The notes under the pieces were generated by a model. It worked only from the letters and a program-made list of their open reading frames with translations. It made no database searches and was not told the origin of the DNA. Positions 35,610-45,347 of a DNA stretch of 64,000 nt are shown piece by piece. Source of the DNA: Darksidea phi (Eukaryota > Ascomycota > Dothideomycetes > Pleosporales > Lentitheciaceae); assembly GCA_030770425.1 (NCBI GenBank), contig JASJFT010000065.1:62001-126000 (forward strand). The letters run 5' to 3'. Each line of letters starts with the position of its first letter. Position 1 is the first letter of the stretch. The position numbers and the translations under genes are program-made.

Positions 35610-36782
35610 GTGTGTTGCATAGTTTGGTTTCTATTCTCCCCTCCTCGTAAATGGGGTAAGCGATGGTGCAAGTCGGCGTTTTTGCTTCTCTGGCTTTCAT
35701 CACGAATGGGTGGGTCTTACTTTGAAAAGGGGGTTCTTTGTACGAAGGATTAAAGGGTATCAGGTACATTGTTCTTGAGCAGATACTAGGCCATCCGTGG
35801 CTGGAAATTGTGATTATAGTAGTTTTGTAATGCCCTGGAGATAGATATTGCTATGTTCAACCCTATGATAGAACACTTCCCGCTGCGACCCCGTTGAGTT
35901 TTAGAGCAACACAATTCGCCTTGATCTGTCCCATGCCACTCTCAAGCTCATGATTTATCCTCGTCGTATCTGTTTTACGTCCCGCACTAAACCACAAGTT
36001 CTCATCCGGATAGTTAAAATATCCAGTCTTCCATCATGTATCATGGAGTCATCACATTGGTGTACATGTTCTCAATCGGCTACCTGATATTACGCAGACG
36101 CGCGGGTTGTAGCAGCTTCCGGGACCCAGACTGTTCGATCTCCAATGTTTACCAATAGTCATTAGAATAGGGAGGTCGTTGAATGTGTTGCGCAGTCTAT
36201 TTATTCACCTTGGAGTAAGCTGATGGTCTGCAGGACAACATCCTCTACGAACCATTTTATTTTATTTTTCCAGTTAAGGCTATGGACTGATCTCTTCTGA
36301 ATGTAAGAGTGTAATAGGAATTTGGGAGAATTTGAACCAGGTTCGTTCGACATCAGGAACAAAGTCTCTAAGCTGGGTGTACTAGCCCCTATACAAGCGC
36401 GTCTTCTCTTGATAGAAGCAGCACGAACAAGGCAAGCTTCATCGCTTCAACACTGCACGGGGCACTGCCGGTCTCACTTCAGATGGCCACTTGAAGCCTC
36501 GACCATACATCCGCACCTCTTGATCCAATTCGTCGCGAACCATCTGGACGATGCTATGGTGCAAAGCTCGGTCACGCTTGGATATCAATGGTCATCAGAA
36601 ATAGTAACGGGGAACGGCAGTGTATGCACAGCGAGATGCGTACAATACGTTAATAGATGCTAAGCTAGTTCCCATATTTGCAGAGCGGTGGGGTTTCTAG
36701 TTACCTTGTGTGAAGGCGTTGCTTCGTTGTGCCAAGTGCAAGTGAGGAATTGGCGCGGAAAAGGTGTTTGGTAGCGCTGAGC
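35610..36782. other. Intergenic region downstream of acyl-CoA synthetase
   Basis: These 1173 bp hold the synthetase 3' UTR and AT-rich sequence (about 35,800-36,300). One open frame near 36,322-36,663 lacks features and a good start. No gene is supported. Confidence 0.45.
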
Positions 36783-37490
36783 ATGTTGATCCAAGGCGCG
36801 GCTCCCACGAGGACAGAACACCGTCCAAAGGGTCACGATCTACCACAACAAGCCGCAGTTCAGGGGTTCGGTTACGATGCAGCAGTCGAGGGCTCTGGCC
36901 CAAAACATGTTATCCCTATTACAGTCTGCCGGATTGGCACTGGTGCTCCATCTCTATACATCCCTTCCAACATGTTCAGAATCATTCTTTCGAACGTGGT
37001 GATTGAACTACTCCCCTTATCTGAGTATCCCCGGCAGAACGGCGATGAAACCACACTCGCGCACGCCCTTGGACTATGCGCAAAGCTCAACAAGGTGAAT
37101 CCTCGACTATGGAAACCCGACAGCGTCACTGCTTCTCTTGAGCAGACTTCAGCAGTGACCGCCGACGACAGCAACAGTAAACCGGACAAGTCATTGCTGA
37201 CTCTGCACATGACAAGCAGCGTTCATTTTAAACGCGTAGAGTTCTACAAGCCAACGCGCGGAGTTAGAGCATACTCAGACCATCTCCCACCTACATGGTG
37301 CAGGAATTATTCCCCATTGCCCATTCTTACCTTCAGTAGGACAAGTAACACACTAGCACCAAACCCGCCAACCCAGTTTTCCCGTTCTCCTTCAATGCTC
37401 CGCCGACGGCCAAAAGTCCTCCCAGGCTTTACCTTTAGCGACCCCGTCTCCTTTGATTATTCCCCGAAAATGCGACAAAAGCTCCCTTAA
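36783..37490 (+). CDS. Doubtful hypothetical ORF, 235 codons
   Basis: An uninterrupted frame from an ATG at 36783 to a stop at 37488-37490 would encode 235 residues. I recognise no domain, signal peptide or membrane segment. Codon use in the first 140 codons looks plausible for a gene, while the last 90 are rich in Pro, Ser and Arg and resemble the leader of the next small ORF. It could be an orphan gene, the exon of a larger gene, or chance. Confidence 0.22.
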   Translation: MLIQGAAPTRTEHRPKGHDLPQQAAVQGFGYDAAVEGSGPKHVIPITVCRIGTGAPSLYIPSNMFRIILSNVVIELLPLSEYPRQNGDETTLAHALGLCAKLNKVNPRLWKPDSVTASLEQTSAVTADDSNSKPDKSLLTLHMTSSVHFKRVEFYKPTRGVRAYSDHLPPTWCRNYSPLPILTFSRTSNTLAPNPPTQFSRSPSMLRRRPKVLPGFTFSDPVSFDYSPKMRQKLP

Positions 37491-37528
37491 GCGGCGCTTC
37501 AACCGCGTAGCCAACGCTCCCGGAAGAG

Positions 37529-37849
37529 ATGGCTGCTGTTCCCCCGCAACCTTTCCCTACTTCATCCAGCTTTTCGTCACGTCTACGGCACCACCAACTA
37601 TCTTCTCTTTCTCCTACTTTCGAAAGTATCCACGGTAGTAGCAGGCCTGTCGATACGGCATTCGAAGGAAGTGAGGCTAAGAAGTCGCTGCGGACGTTTG
37701 GCGGGAATAAGAAGAGGAAGAGGACGAATGTATTTGACGGAAGTGGGGAGACGAGGAGTGATGCGCTCCAGCGGGAGACATTGGGCGCGACGGGAGGGTA
37801 TCAGAGGAGGCGAGACGGTGAAGCTATGAAAGGGATGAGGATGGATTAA
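37529..37849 (+). CDS. Small hypothetical basic protein, 106 residues
   Basis: An ATG in reasonable context (GAAGAGATGG) at 37529 opens a 106-codon frame. The N-terminal half is Ser/Pro-rich; the second half contains a basic patch GGNKKRKRTNVF that could be a nuclear signal, then a charged tail ending KGMRMD. The preceding 100 bp are C- and T-rich like the promoters of real genes here. I do not recognise the family. The composition favours a true short protein over chance. Confidence 0.42.
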   Translation: MAAVPPQPFPTSSSFSSRLRHHQLSSLSPTFESIHGSSRPVDTAFEGSEAKKSLRTFGGNKKRKRTNVFDGSGETRSDALQRETLGATGGYQRRRDGEAMKGMRMD

Positions 37850-38341
37850 GAAGACGAAGCTGGAAGTATTTACGATATTCGTGTTGGATTGTATAGTGTG
37901 TTATCTTTGACTTAGACTGCGGAAGTCCCATGACATTTTGTGTCAATTGGTATCTCGTTTTGTTTTGGCGCCTCGGCCTATACTGTTACAGTGGATGGAT
38001 GGACTGGGAAGCTTAGCTTCATTCTCAAGCGAACTGGGCAGCTCAAACCACGTTGTATTTGGCTAGACATAGCGCCTTCAACCTGAGATAAGAGGTACTA
38101 GAACTCTACTAGGTGAGTATTACTGATTTTGTTCATCTACGTAAGGCGGCAACCGAACGCTCACGCTTACCCAGCTTCTTCGGCTCATATTTTTGCCTTG
38201 GCTTGTTCAAAACATTTTTATCTTCCAGCCATCTCTCAAAGTGAAATGTCTCCTCAAAATCGGTGTTCGTTTGATACATGTCGAATAAAATTCCTTTCAT
38301 CCTGTCCTATTTTGTGTTCTCGAAGACCGTGCACAATCTTC
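37850..38341. other. Convergent intergenic region before TIM21
   Basis: 492 bp of mostly AT-rich sequence between a small ORF and the TIM21 stop codon. No gene is supported. Confidence 0.45.
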
Positions 38342-39140
38342 TCACCACCATCTTGCCCCAAAGATCTTAGGCGCGACTTTACTCCCCTTCCCCTCCTCTG
38401 CATTCTCCAAGTACACCCTCTGATGTCCCTTAACGTCCACTGCCAACGTATGATATTCATACTCATTCTGACTGGGCCTCTTGGTCAAATGCACATGCAC
38501 TACACCCTGGCCCTTTGGTCCCTCCACATAGAATCTGAACTTGAAATGCTCGGTGCCCCATTTATCCGTTTCGATGGTCGACGCTATATACCTATTGCGC
38601 GCCCATCGCGACCAAGAGCCTTCGCCGTGCGCCGAGATTTGATTGCCTGGGCCGAGGAGCGACTGACATTCGGGATGCGATCGGATAAGGTCTGTGGCGC
38701 GGTTGAAGTGGGCGGTTTTGGAGGATGGGGAAAATACGTCGGCGAAGAGGAAGTAGCCTACTGCGCCCTGCATCGAGTTAGCAAGATCCTTCTATAACCA
38801 GACGACGGTACTAAGGGGAACTCACGGTTAATACCACACCAACCAGCACTATGCTCAGATTGAATGATTGTTGCACTGTTCTCGCAGCCTTTTCGCCCGG
38901 AGAAAGATCGGTCCAGCGGACGGTTCCGGTATCATTCGTTACTGTTATCTGGCGTCTTGTCGGTCCTGGGGGCGGAGGAGGATTTGGAGTACTGGAACTG
39001 GAGCTATGTGTAGCTTGTGCGGCCCGGGATGTTGAGAATGTGAATCGCGCTGTCGTTCTTTTACGAGGAATCGTAAGGGGACGTCGCGTGCATGGCCTCA
39101 ATAGCTGGATCGCTTCGATGGGTTTGTAAGTCGCTGCCAT
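38342..39140 (-). CDS. TIM21: TIM23 translocase subunit TIM21
   Basis: Tim21 is an inner-membrane subunit of the TIM23 presequence translocase. Its intermembrane-space domain contacts TOM and respiratory complexes. Exons 38826-39140 and 38342-38767, with a 58 bp phase-0 intron, give 246 residues. The N-terminus is basic and Ser/Arg-rich, consistent with a mitochondrial presequence. One membrane helix lies at about 92-112 (FNLSIVLVGVVLTGAVGYFLF, split by the intron). The IMS domain is recognised by FNRATDLIRSHPECQSLLG, GEGSWSRWARNRYIAS, WGTEHFKFRFYVEGP and KGQGVVHVHLTKRP. It ends PKIFGARWW. It is divergent from MSP1, another mitochondrial membrane protein. Confidence 0.95.
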
Positions 39141-39373
39141 TGTGCTGCGGTTCGAGCTTGTATGGTACTACTTAGATGGAAGTGGAGAAGCGGAGGTTCA
39201 ATTCACTGGGTGCCAAGACCGAGGCCCGAGCCACATGCAAGTGGCGTTGAACGTGGAAGCGTGCACGCTAGCTCCTCGACGAACAACGCATTCAGACACC
39301 ATCTACACCACCAAACCATACATTTTTGCACTCGATTCACGCGCGTAGGCGACTGAAAACCACAAAGAGCAAT
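39141..39373. promoter_or_regulatory. Short shared promoter TIM21 / MSP1
   Basis: Only 233 bp separate the start codons of two divergent nuclear genes for mitochondrial membrane proteins. Shared regulation is plausible but inferred from position only. Confidence 0.45.
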
Positions 39374-40968
39374 ATGAGTGGAAATAAGAAAAGTAGCCTC
39401 ACGGGCTACATCCCAGATATCCTTATGGCAGCCGCCGCCGTACGTACCCAACCCCAGTCGTACATTCCTTCGTTGTGTTGCTTCCTTTACAATTCTCTTC
39501 GTAAAGTATATTTGCTACAGTGACTAACAGTCTACCAGCCCCTAATAGCCTATTTCGTAATCCGCAACCTCTTGTCGCGCCTCGACCCCGAAGCACAACA
39601 AAAAGAAGAAGCGCGACAAAAAGCGTCTGCTGCGAACCGGAAGCTGGGCGCTATTCTAGCAAACAAACAGATGGATGGTTATGACAGTGAGGACGAGGAA
39701 GATGGTGGCAGGTGGAAGAGGAGTAGTAGTAGGCCACGGATAGAGGATTTGGGGTTGACGGCGTATGAGCAGACGATTGCGATGGAGGTAGTTGCGCCAG
39801 AGGAGATTCCGGTTAGCTTTGATGGTATGTGGATATTATTATTTGTGAATAGAAGGAACGTGGAGGGATTGGTTTTGAGGCTCGAGATGTTTAAGAGAAG
39901 GACGAATTTGCTAACAAAGTCTAGACATCGGCGGCCTCGACTCTATAATCGAAGAACTAAAAGAATCCGTCATCTACCCGCTCACACTCCCCCACCTCTA
40001 CTCGCACTCTTCCTCACTACTATCGGCTCCCTCTGGCGTGCTGCTCTACGGCCCTCCTGGCTGCGGAAAGACTATGCTTGCGAAAGCACTAGCACACGAG
40101 TCCGGCGCCTGCTTCATAAACCTGCACATATCTACACTCACAGAGAAATGGTACGGCGACAGTAATAAACTTGTAAACGCCGTCTTTAGCCTGGCAAGGA
40201 AACTACAACCAACAATTGTGTTCATCGATGAGATTGATGCTGTGTTGGGACAGAGAAGGAGCGGAGAACATGAGGCCAGCGGTATGGTGAAAGCTGAGTA
40301 TGACTCCCTCTACCCATCCTCCTATCAGATACCCGTTTCTACAGTTATACTTACAAATGCGTAGATTCATGACACATTGGGACGGCCTCGCTTCTACCTC
40401 ATCTACCGGCTCCACAACCCCCCAGCGAATATGCATCCTCGGCGCCACAAACCGCATCCAAGACATCGACGAAGCCATCCTACGCCGCATGCCCAAAAAG
40501 TTCCCTGTCGCACTCCCCTCCGCCCCGCAACGCCACAACATCTTCTCCCTCATCCTGCGCGGTACCAAAATCGACCGCCCAAACTTTGACATCAACTACC
40601 TAGTCCGCGTATCTGCCGGCATGAGCGGAAGCGATATCAAAGAGGCGTGTAGAGATGCGGCAATGGGGCCGGTGAGAGAGTACATCAGGAAAATGAAGAA
40701 GGAAGGCAGGTTAAAGAGCGGAAGGGGCGTCGACCCAGATGCAGTCCGCGGACTGAGGACTGAGGATTTCTTCGGCCGGGGAAGGGGTCTGCGAGAAGCG
40801 GATTTAGACGATGTCAAAGACGAAATTGTCAACGCGAGGGATGGCGGCAGGAGAATACACACCACTGAAGAAAGTGAGGACGGGAGCAGCAGCAGCAGCA
40901 CTGAAAGCGGCGACGATGCGTTTAGAGATAGTGCGTATCAAGACGCCGAGTCCGCGCCCGTGAGGTAG
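39374..40968 (+). CDS. MSP1: Mitochondrial outer-membrane AAA ATPase MSP1
   Basis: Msp1 (ATAD1) extracts mistargeted tail-anchored proteins and stalled precursors from the mitochondrial outer membrane and peroxisomes. Exons 39374-39439, 39539-39824, 39925-40297 and 40365-40968 give 442 residues. The N-terminal membrane anchor spans the first splice ([10 protein letters not shown] then [12 protein letters not shown]). After a charged linker the AAA domain begins at [18 protein letters not shown]. It shows Walker A GPPGCGKT, the pore-loop region [11 protein letters not shown], Walker [13 protein letters not shown], and the second region [20 protein letters not shown]. The last exon begins EFMTHWDGL, restored exactly by the splice. 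The C-terminal tail after about residue 370 is longer than usual, basic then acidic and Ser-rich. Confidence 0.95.
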
Positions 40969-41425
40969 TCGTCGGGATTTGCTATTTGATATTGTACATG
41001 TCGGACTGCTTTTGACATCCTTTGCGCATATATATGGTTGGGTTGGTGTACCGGATAGGTCGGCTGCTTTATGATGTTTATGCGCGCGTGGCACTCTCAG
41101 CTTCGGATGGTATGACAGGAAAGGGGGTGTACCGGAGTTACGTTCGCGCCCGGTAGGCGATCAGACATATGGATATGGCCTTGGGATTGCCAAGTACAGT
41201 GCATTGAAGCAAGTCTGGATACCCCTTACAGCGAAAATGTCAACAAAACTTTTGGCCAAATGCTCTATGTACAATTCACCTTGAGAGTTTCTGGTTCATA
41301 CTTAAAGGCCATCATTCTCATTTTCATGTTCCTGCTCTGTCTAAGGTGAAAGAACCAAGCTTAAGCAAATACATCAGACATTAGCCACCTAGCAGTGCCG
41401 ATACAACCCCCGCCCATGCACGCCG
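40969..41425. other. Convergent 3' region MSP1 / SEC27
   Basis: 457 bp between convergent stop codons; no gene supported. It should contain both 3' UTRs. Confidence 0.5.
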
Positions 41426-44391
41426 CTACTCTTCATCCTCGTCATCCTCCTCTGCATCCTCTGCATCCTCGGCAATTTCCTCCTCCACCCCCTCTGCATC
41501 ACCCTCACCATCGTCTTCCCGTACCAAAAGATCTTCTACCGTTCCACCTTCACGCTCCAACCTAAGAAATTCATCCCACTCGGGGAACATGTCCTCATCG
41601 CCTTCCCCGTCTTGTGGCGGAACCCCCAACAACCTTCCCACCTTCCCCCTGTTCTCTTTCTCCAAGCTAGCTTTCCACTGTTTGACCAAGGCATTGGTCT
41701 GACTCGGTTTATACGTTTGACTGAACAACACCGCCTCAGCAAGTCGGTTGGTCTTCACAAGGAGATCAATGCAGCCCTGTACATCGCCGATTTGCCAAAG
41801 CGCGCTGAAAGCGATGTTGTTCGCAGAGGCGGCAGTGGCGAGGGAGGCGAGATCGCGGAGACCGGAAGAGTCCGAGGTGGCACTGTAGACGAGGAGGAGG
41901 GAGCCCAGATCCTTGGCTTTGACGAAGCATTCTTGTGCGAGTGAGACATTCCAAGCACTGAGCGCGGCGTCACCGACGGTTTTCCACTTATGCTCCGTAT
42001 CCTGCTCACGGGCAATGTCGACAGCTTGTTGCAGGTCGCCCAGCGAGAGGGCGAGATCGAAGCGGTGTTCTGGATCCGTGGCAACCTTGAGCGCAAGTTC
42101 CTTGTACCCCTGGCCTTCAAGGAAGCGTGCGATCTTGTTGTTTTGGTCTTTTGGGACGGAAGGTAGGACTTCTTCGGCAGCCTCGAGGTCGCCGCGGAGA
42201 ACAAGTGTTTGGTATTCAACAACGGCTAGCGAGAGGGCGAAAGAGACAACGTTGACATCCTTGTCGGCAACGTAGATCCTCGAGTCGCGAGGAAGGTAGC
42301 CAAGCACGTAGTGAGGAGCGTCGAAATGCGAAATCGTGTAGGTTTGGTCTCCGACCAGGTAGTTCAGGCGGTTGGTGCTATTTGTGTAGATGAAGCAATC
42401 GCCGACCCAGGTACCAGTTCGCACACTATATCATAGTTAGCCACTGCGTCATCTCCGAAGTGGGTTGTTCGTACCTCTCGTTGATGTCGCATACAACCTC
42501 GAAAGCTGACTCGGCACCATCCTCATCAATGTCCCCATTTTGTAATGCCTCGAGATAGTTCTCCCGTGAATATCGCAGAACATAGAATGTATCTTCCGTT
42601 GCCAGCGTGACAAGCTCACCACTCTCAGACCAGTAGACATCCTTTGGCTCAACCTCTATTCTCCGAACGAGAGCGCCGCTGTCCCAGTCGAACAAGCCAA
42701 TGCCACCCTGGCCCTTAACTCCAAGAAGAATGCCACCGCTAAGGCCGTCAGCTGAGAAGCCAACATTCAACACACTTCTCTCTTTGAAGTTACGGAAAAT
42801 CTTGACGCTGGTAGAGGATTCCCGGATAGCGAAGTCCTTGTCGTGCTCCTTGGACGCCCACGCAAAGTCCAGAGCAGAGCCGAAGGCTTGGTTTCGGAGA
42901 GCGAGCGCAGTGTAGATGATGTATTCGCCATCACCGCATACAGCTACGAATCGTCCGTTCGGCGAGTGTAGCAGTGACTGCGGATAGATCTCGGTCGATC
43001 CCAGATCCTTGATGGGGAGAGTGAGACGTTCAGAATCCTTTAGCTTCTCATTTCCTTTGATCACCGTGGTGAGAATCTCGTTGTGCCTAGCCCAGAGCAG
43101 TTTGCCTCCCGAATCCATACTGACTGCCGGCTCCTCGCGACCCATTGAAATAACAACAGCTCCATCGTCGAAACCGAGCGCGACACCATTTTTGCCCTTC
43201 TGGTAGGCCACACACCATGCCCGCTCGAGTCCGTAATTCAGTGATTGTTCTAACCGGTACGTCGAGGAGTGCCAGATCTTGATTGTGCCGTCCTCGGATC
43301 CGGAAATGATGACTGGGAGTTCGGGGTGATACACGGCAAAGCTGACATTCGATGTGTGTCCCTCCAATGTAGCAATGAGGGCCTTTGTGGTGTAGTCCCA
43401 CACCTTGACGGTTCGATCGTCGGATGTTGTGAGGAGGTACGGCTTGTCGGACTGTGGATAGTAGTCGATGAAATTGACGCCCTTGGCTTCATGCGCCTCG
43501 AGAGTGAAGTTAGGGGTTGAGCTGCCCAAAGACCATATCTTAACTGTCCTATCGAGACATGCCGAGGCGAATGTATTGGGGTCTTTTGGGTTAATGGCAA
43601 TGCCCATAACGTAGTGTCCGTGGCCCTCGAATACTTGGACGCCTGCGAGCTGTTAGCGCCGATGCGCCTAGGGAGGCTGTAGTGCGCACATTTCCACGAC
43701 TTGTCCCAATCCCACAGCTTAATGGTCATGTCATCCTGTAATTGCGTCAGCTCCGTCTTACGCTCGTGTTCCTGTAGGTACTCACGCTTGCGGTCAAGAC
43801 GAACGGCTGCGTCGGGTGCACAGCGATCGCACGAATGTAGTCCGGATGCGCCTCAAATTCCGTGATCTTCTCCGAGGTGTTGTAGTTGTACACTCGCAGT
43901 CTAAAGTCGTCCGAGCCTATATTGAGCCCTGTCAACCTCCTATTCAATAGGTACAAAGCCTGGGTCTCCCACCAGCGACTATCCAGTTTTTCCGCGCAAT
44001 GAAACGACCTGCTCGTACAGGCACATCGGTGAGTTCGAACGTCTTAACAATCGATTGCGAAACATAGGACCATATGTGGACGTGACCTGCCCTCATCAGC
44101 ATGCTCCCTCACTCCATTGCTCTGGCTATGCATACCGCTATATAACGTCGTGAGGATCCATGGCTCAGTAGGATGAAAGTCTTCGGAGCTCTTTAGCATG
44201 CATCGAGGTGTCTAGCGTCGCGGATCCTACCAATTCCTATCCCAAGTTAGTTCATCATCCTTGATATCGTGGGCGCCGCAAGCTCACCTTTGACCCTCTC
44301 CGACCGCGCAAAAAGTTGCCTCTATATTTCATACTATATTAGCCTTGCCTCTGGAATAGGCGTGCTCTCGTACCTTTACGTCCAAACGCAT
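41426..44391 (-). CDS. SEC27: COPI coatomer subunit beta' (SEC27)
   Basis: Beta'-COP is a coat subunit of COPI vesicles and binds dilysine cargo signals for Golgi-to-ER retrieval. Nine exons were deduced: 44374-44391, 44288-44321, 44231-44236, 44136-44180, 43973-44086, 43786-43916, 43690-43735, 42475-43642 and 41426-42425, giving 853 residues. Exon 1 encodes only MRLDVK. The next splices build [20 protein letters not shown] in the conserved family order; residues GI come from a 6-nt microexon. Two N-terminal propellers follow ([61 protein letters not shown]), then the alpha-solenoid (about 600-800) and a very acidic tail. All introns are 47-56 bp with GT-AG ends. Confidence 0.96.
44231..44236 (-). 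other. SEC27: 6-nt microexon of SEC27
   Basis: On the minus strand the order is intron ending GGGATAG, exon GAATTG, intron starting GTAGGA. With flanking phases it encodes Gly-Ile inside the conserved [12 protein letters not shown] motif. Skipping it also keeps the frame but deletes those two residues. The flanking introns are 51 and 50 nt. Confidence 0.8.
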
Positions 44392-45347
44392 TTCGTGGTT
44401 AGGCGCGTGTTTCTAGGCGGAGGGGTGAAGTAGAGAACGTGGCTACTCAAAGCCCGTCCACGAGCGCAGCTTTGCGAGCCTCACGAGCGCACAAAAACGG
44501 GAATGGGGTCCGAGGAAAGGAAACAAAAATCGCCGCGAAGGCAGAAGCAATTAGACGTGCCGTGCAGTGAACAAGTTGCTGTACCAGTCATGTAAGTCGG
44601 CCGTAGTGGGCTCAGTGTTGCCTGCCAAGACTTTCGGAGGGCTTGAGTGGATCCTGCCCAAACAGGCAGTTTCGAGGTCGGCCATCGAACGCAGACGAAT
44701 GGGGGGTGACGCAGAGTGAAATTGTGAAATTCACCCGCCTTCGCTAGCTCAAGACCGCAGTCCGTCGCTGCATGTTCATCTCAAGATCTCGAGTTGAGTT
44801 TCCGAGAAGGAGTAAGGCACCGCACCAACTCATTGCAGACATGACAGCAGTATAGCAAAGGTCATGATGTTTAACTTTTCTTCGTCTCCTCTACTATATA
44901 CTAGGACCTCCCCACAAGCAAATCGGCCCACGACAATATCCGCTCTCGTCAAATGCTCATCAAATGCACGTCTTCCACAGCCGCATCCATAAACACCCAC
45001 GATCGGAAGAGAAATAAAGCCTAGCATGACCGCAAAGGCAGGTATCTAAGAACTAAAAATACTAGGAAAGGATCCAAGACATGGAGAGACACTAAAACAT
45101 GTAAAATATAAGGTCCTTGAAGGAGAGTGTCGAACATTAGAAATGTGGGCTGCGATGACCTCCAAGCCAGCTTAGACAAGCGTGGTTGGTTAGCTCGCGA
45201 GGACTGAAAATCGGGAGGTAATTACACGTGGCAGGGACGACGAGCATCCTCGCATGTCGTAGAGCAGTATGCGTTAACATCTCGCTCAAGATATGATACA
45301 GTGACACGTAAAGTCGTGTATGGGGCGACGATTCCTGGGCGGCCACC
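44392..45347. other. Intergenic region between SEC27 start and MSB2 3' end
   Basis: 956 bp holding the SEC27 promoter and the MSB2 3' UTR (the two genes read in the same direction). Open frames here are short and unsupported. Confidence 0.45.
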
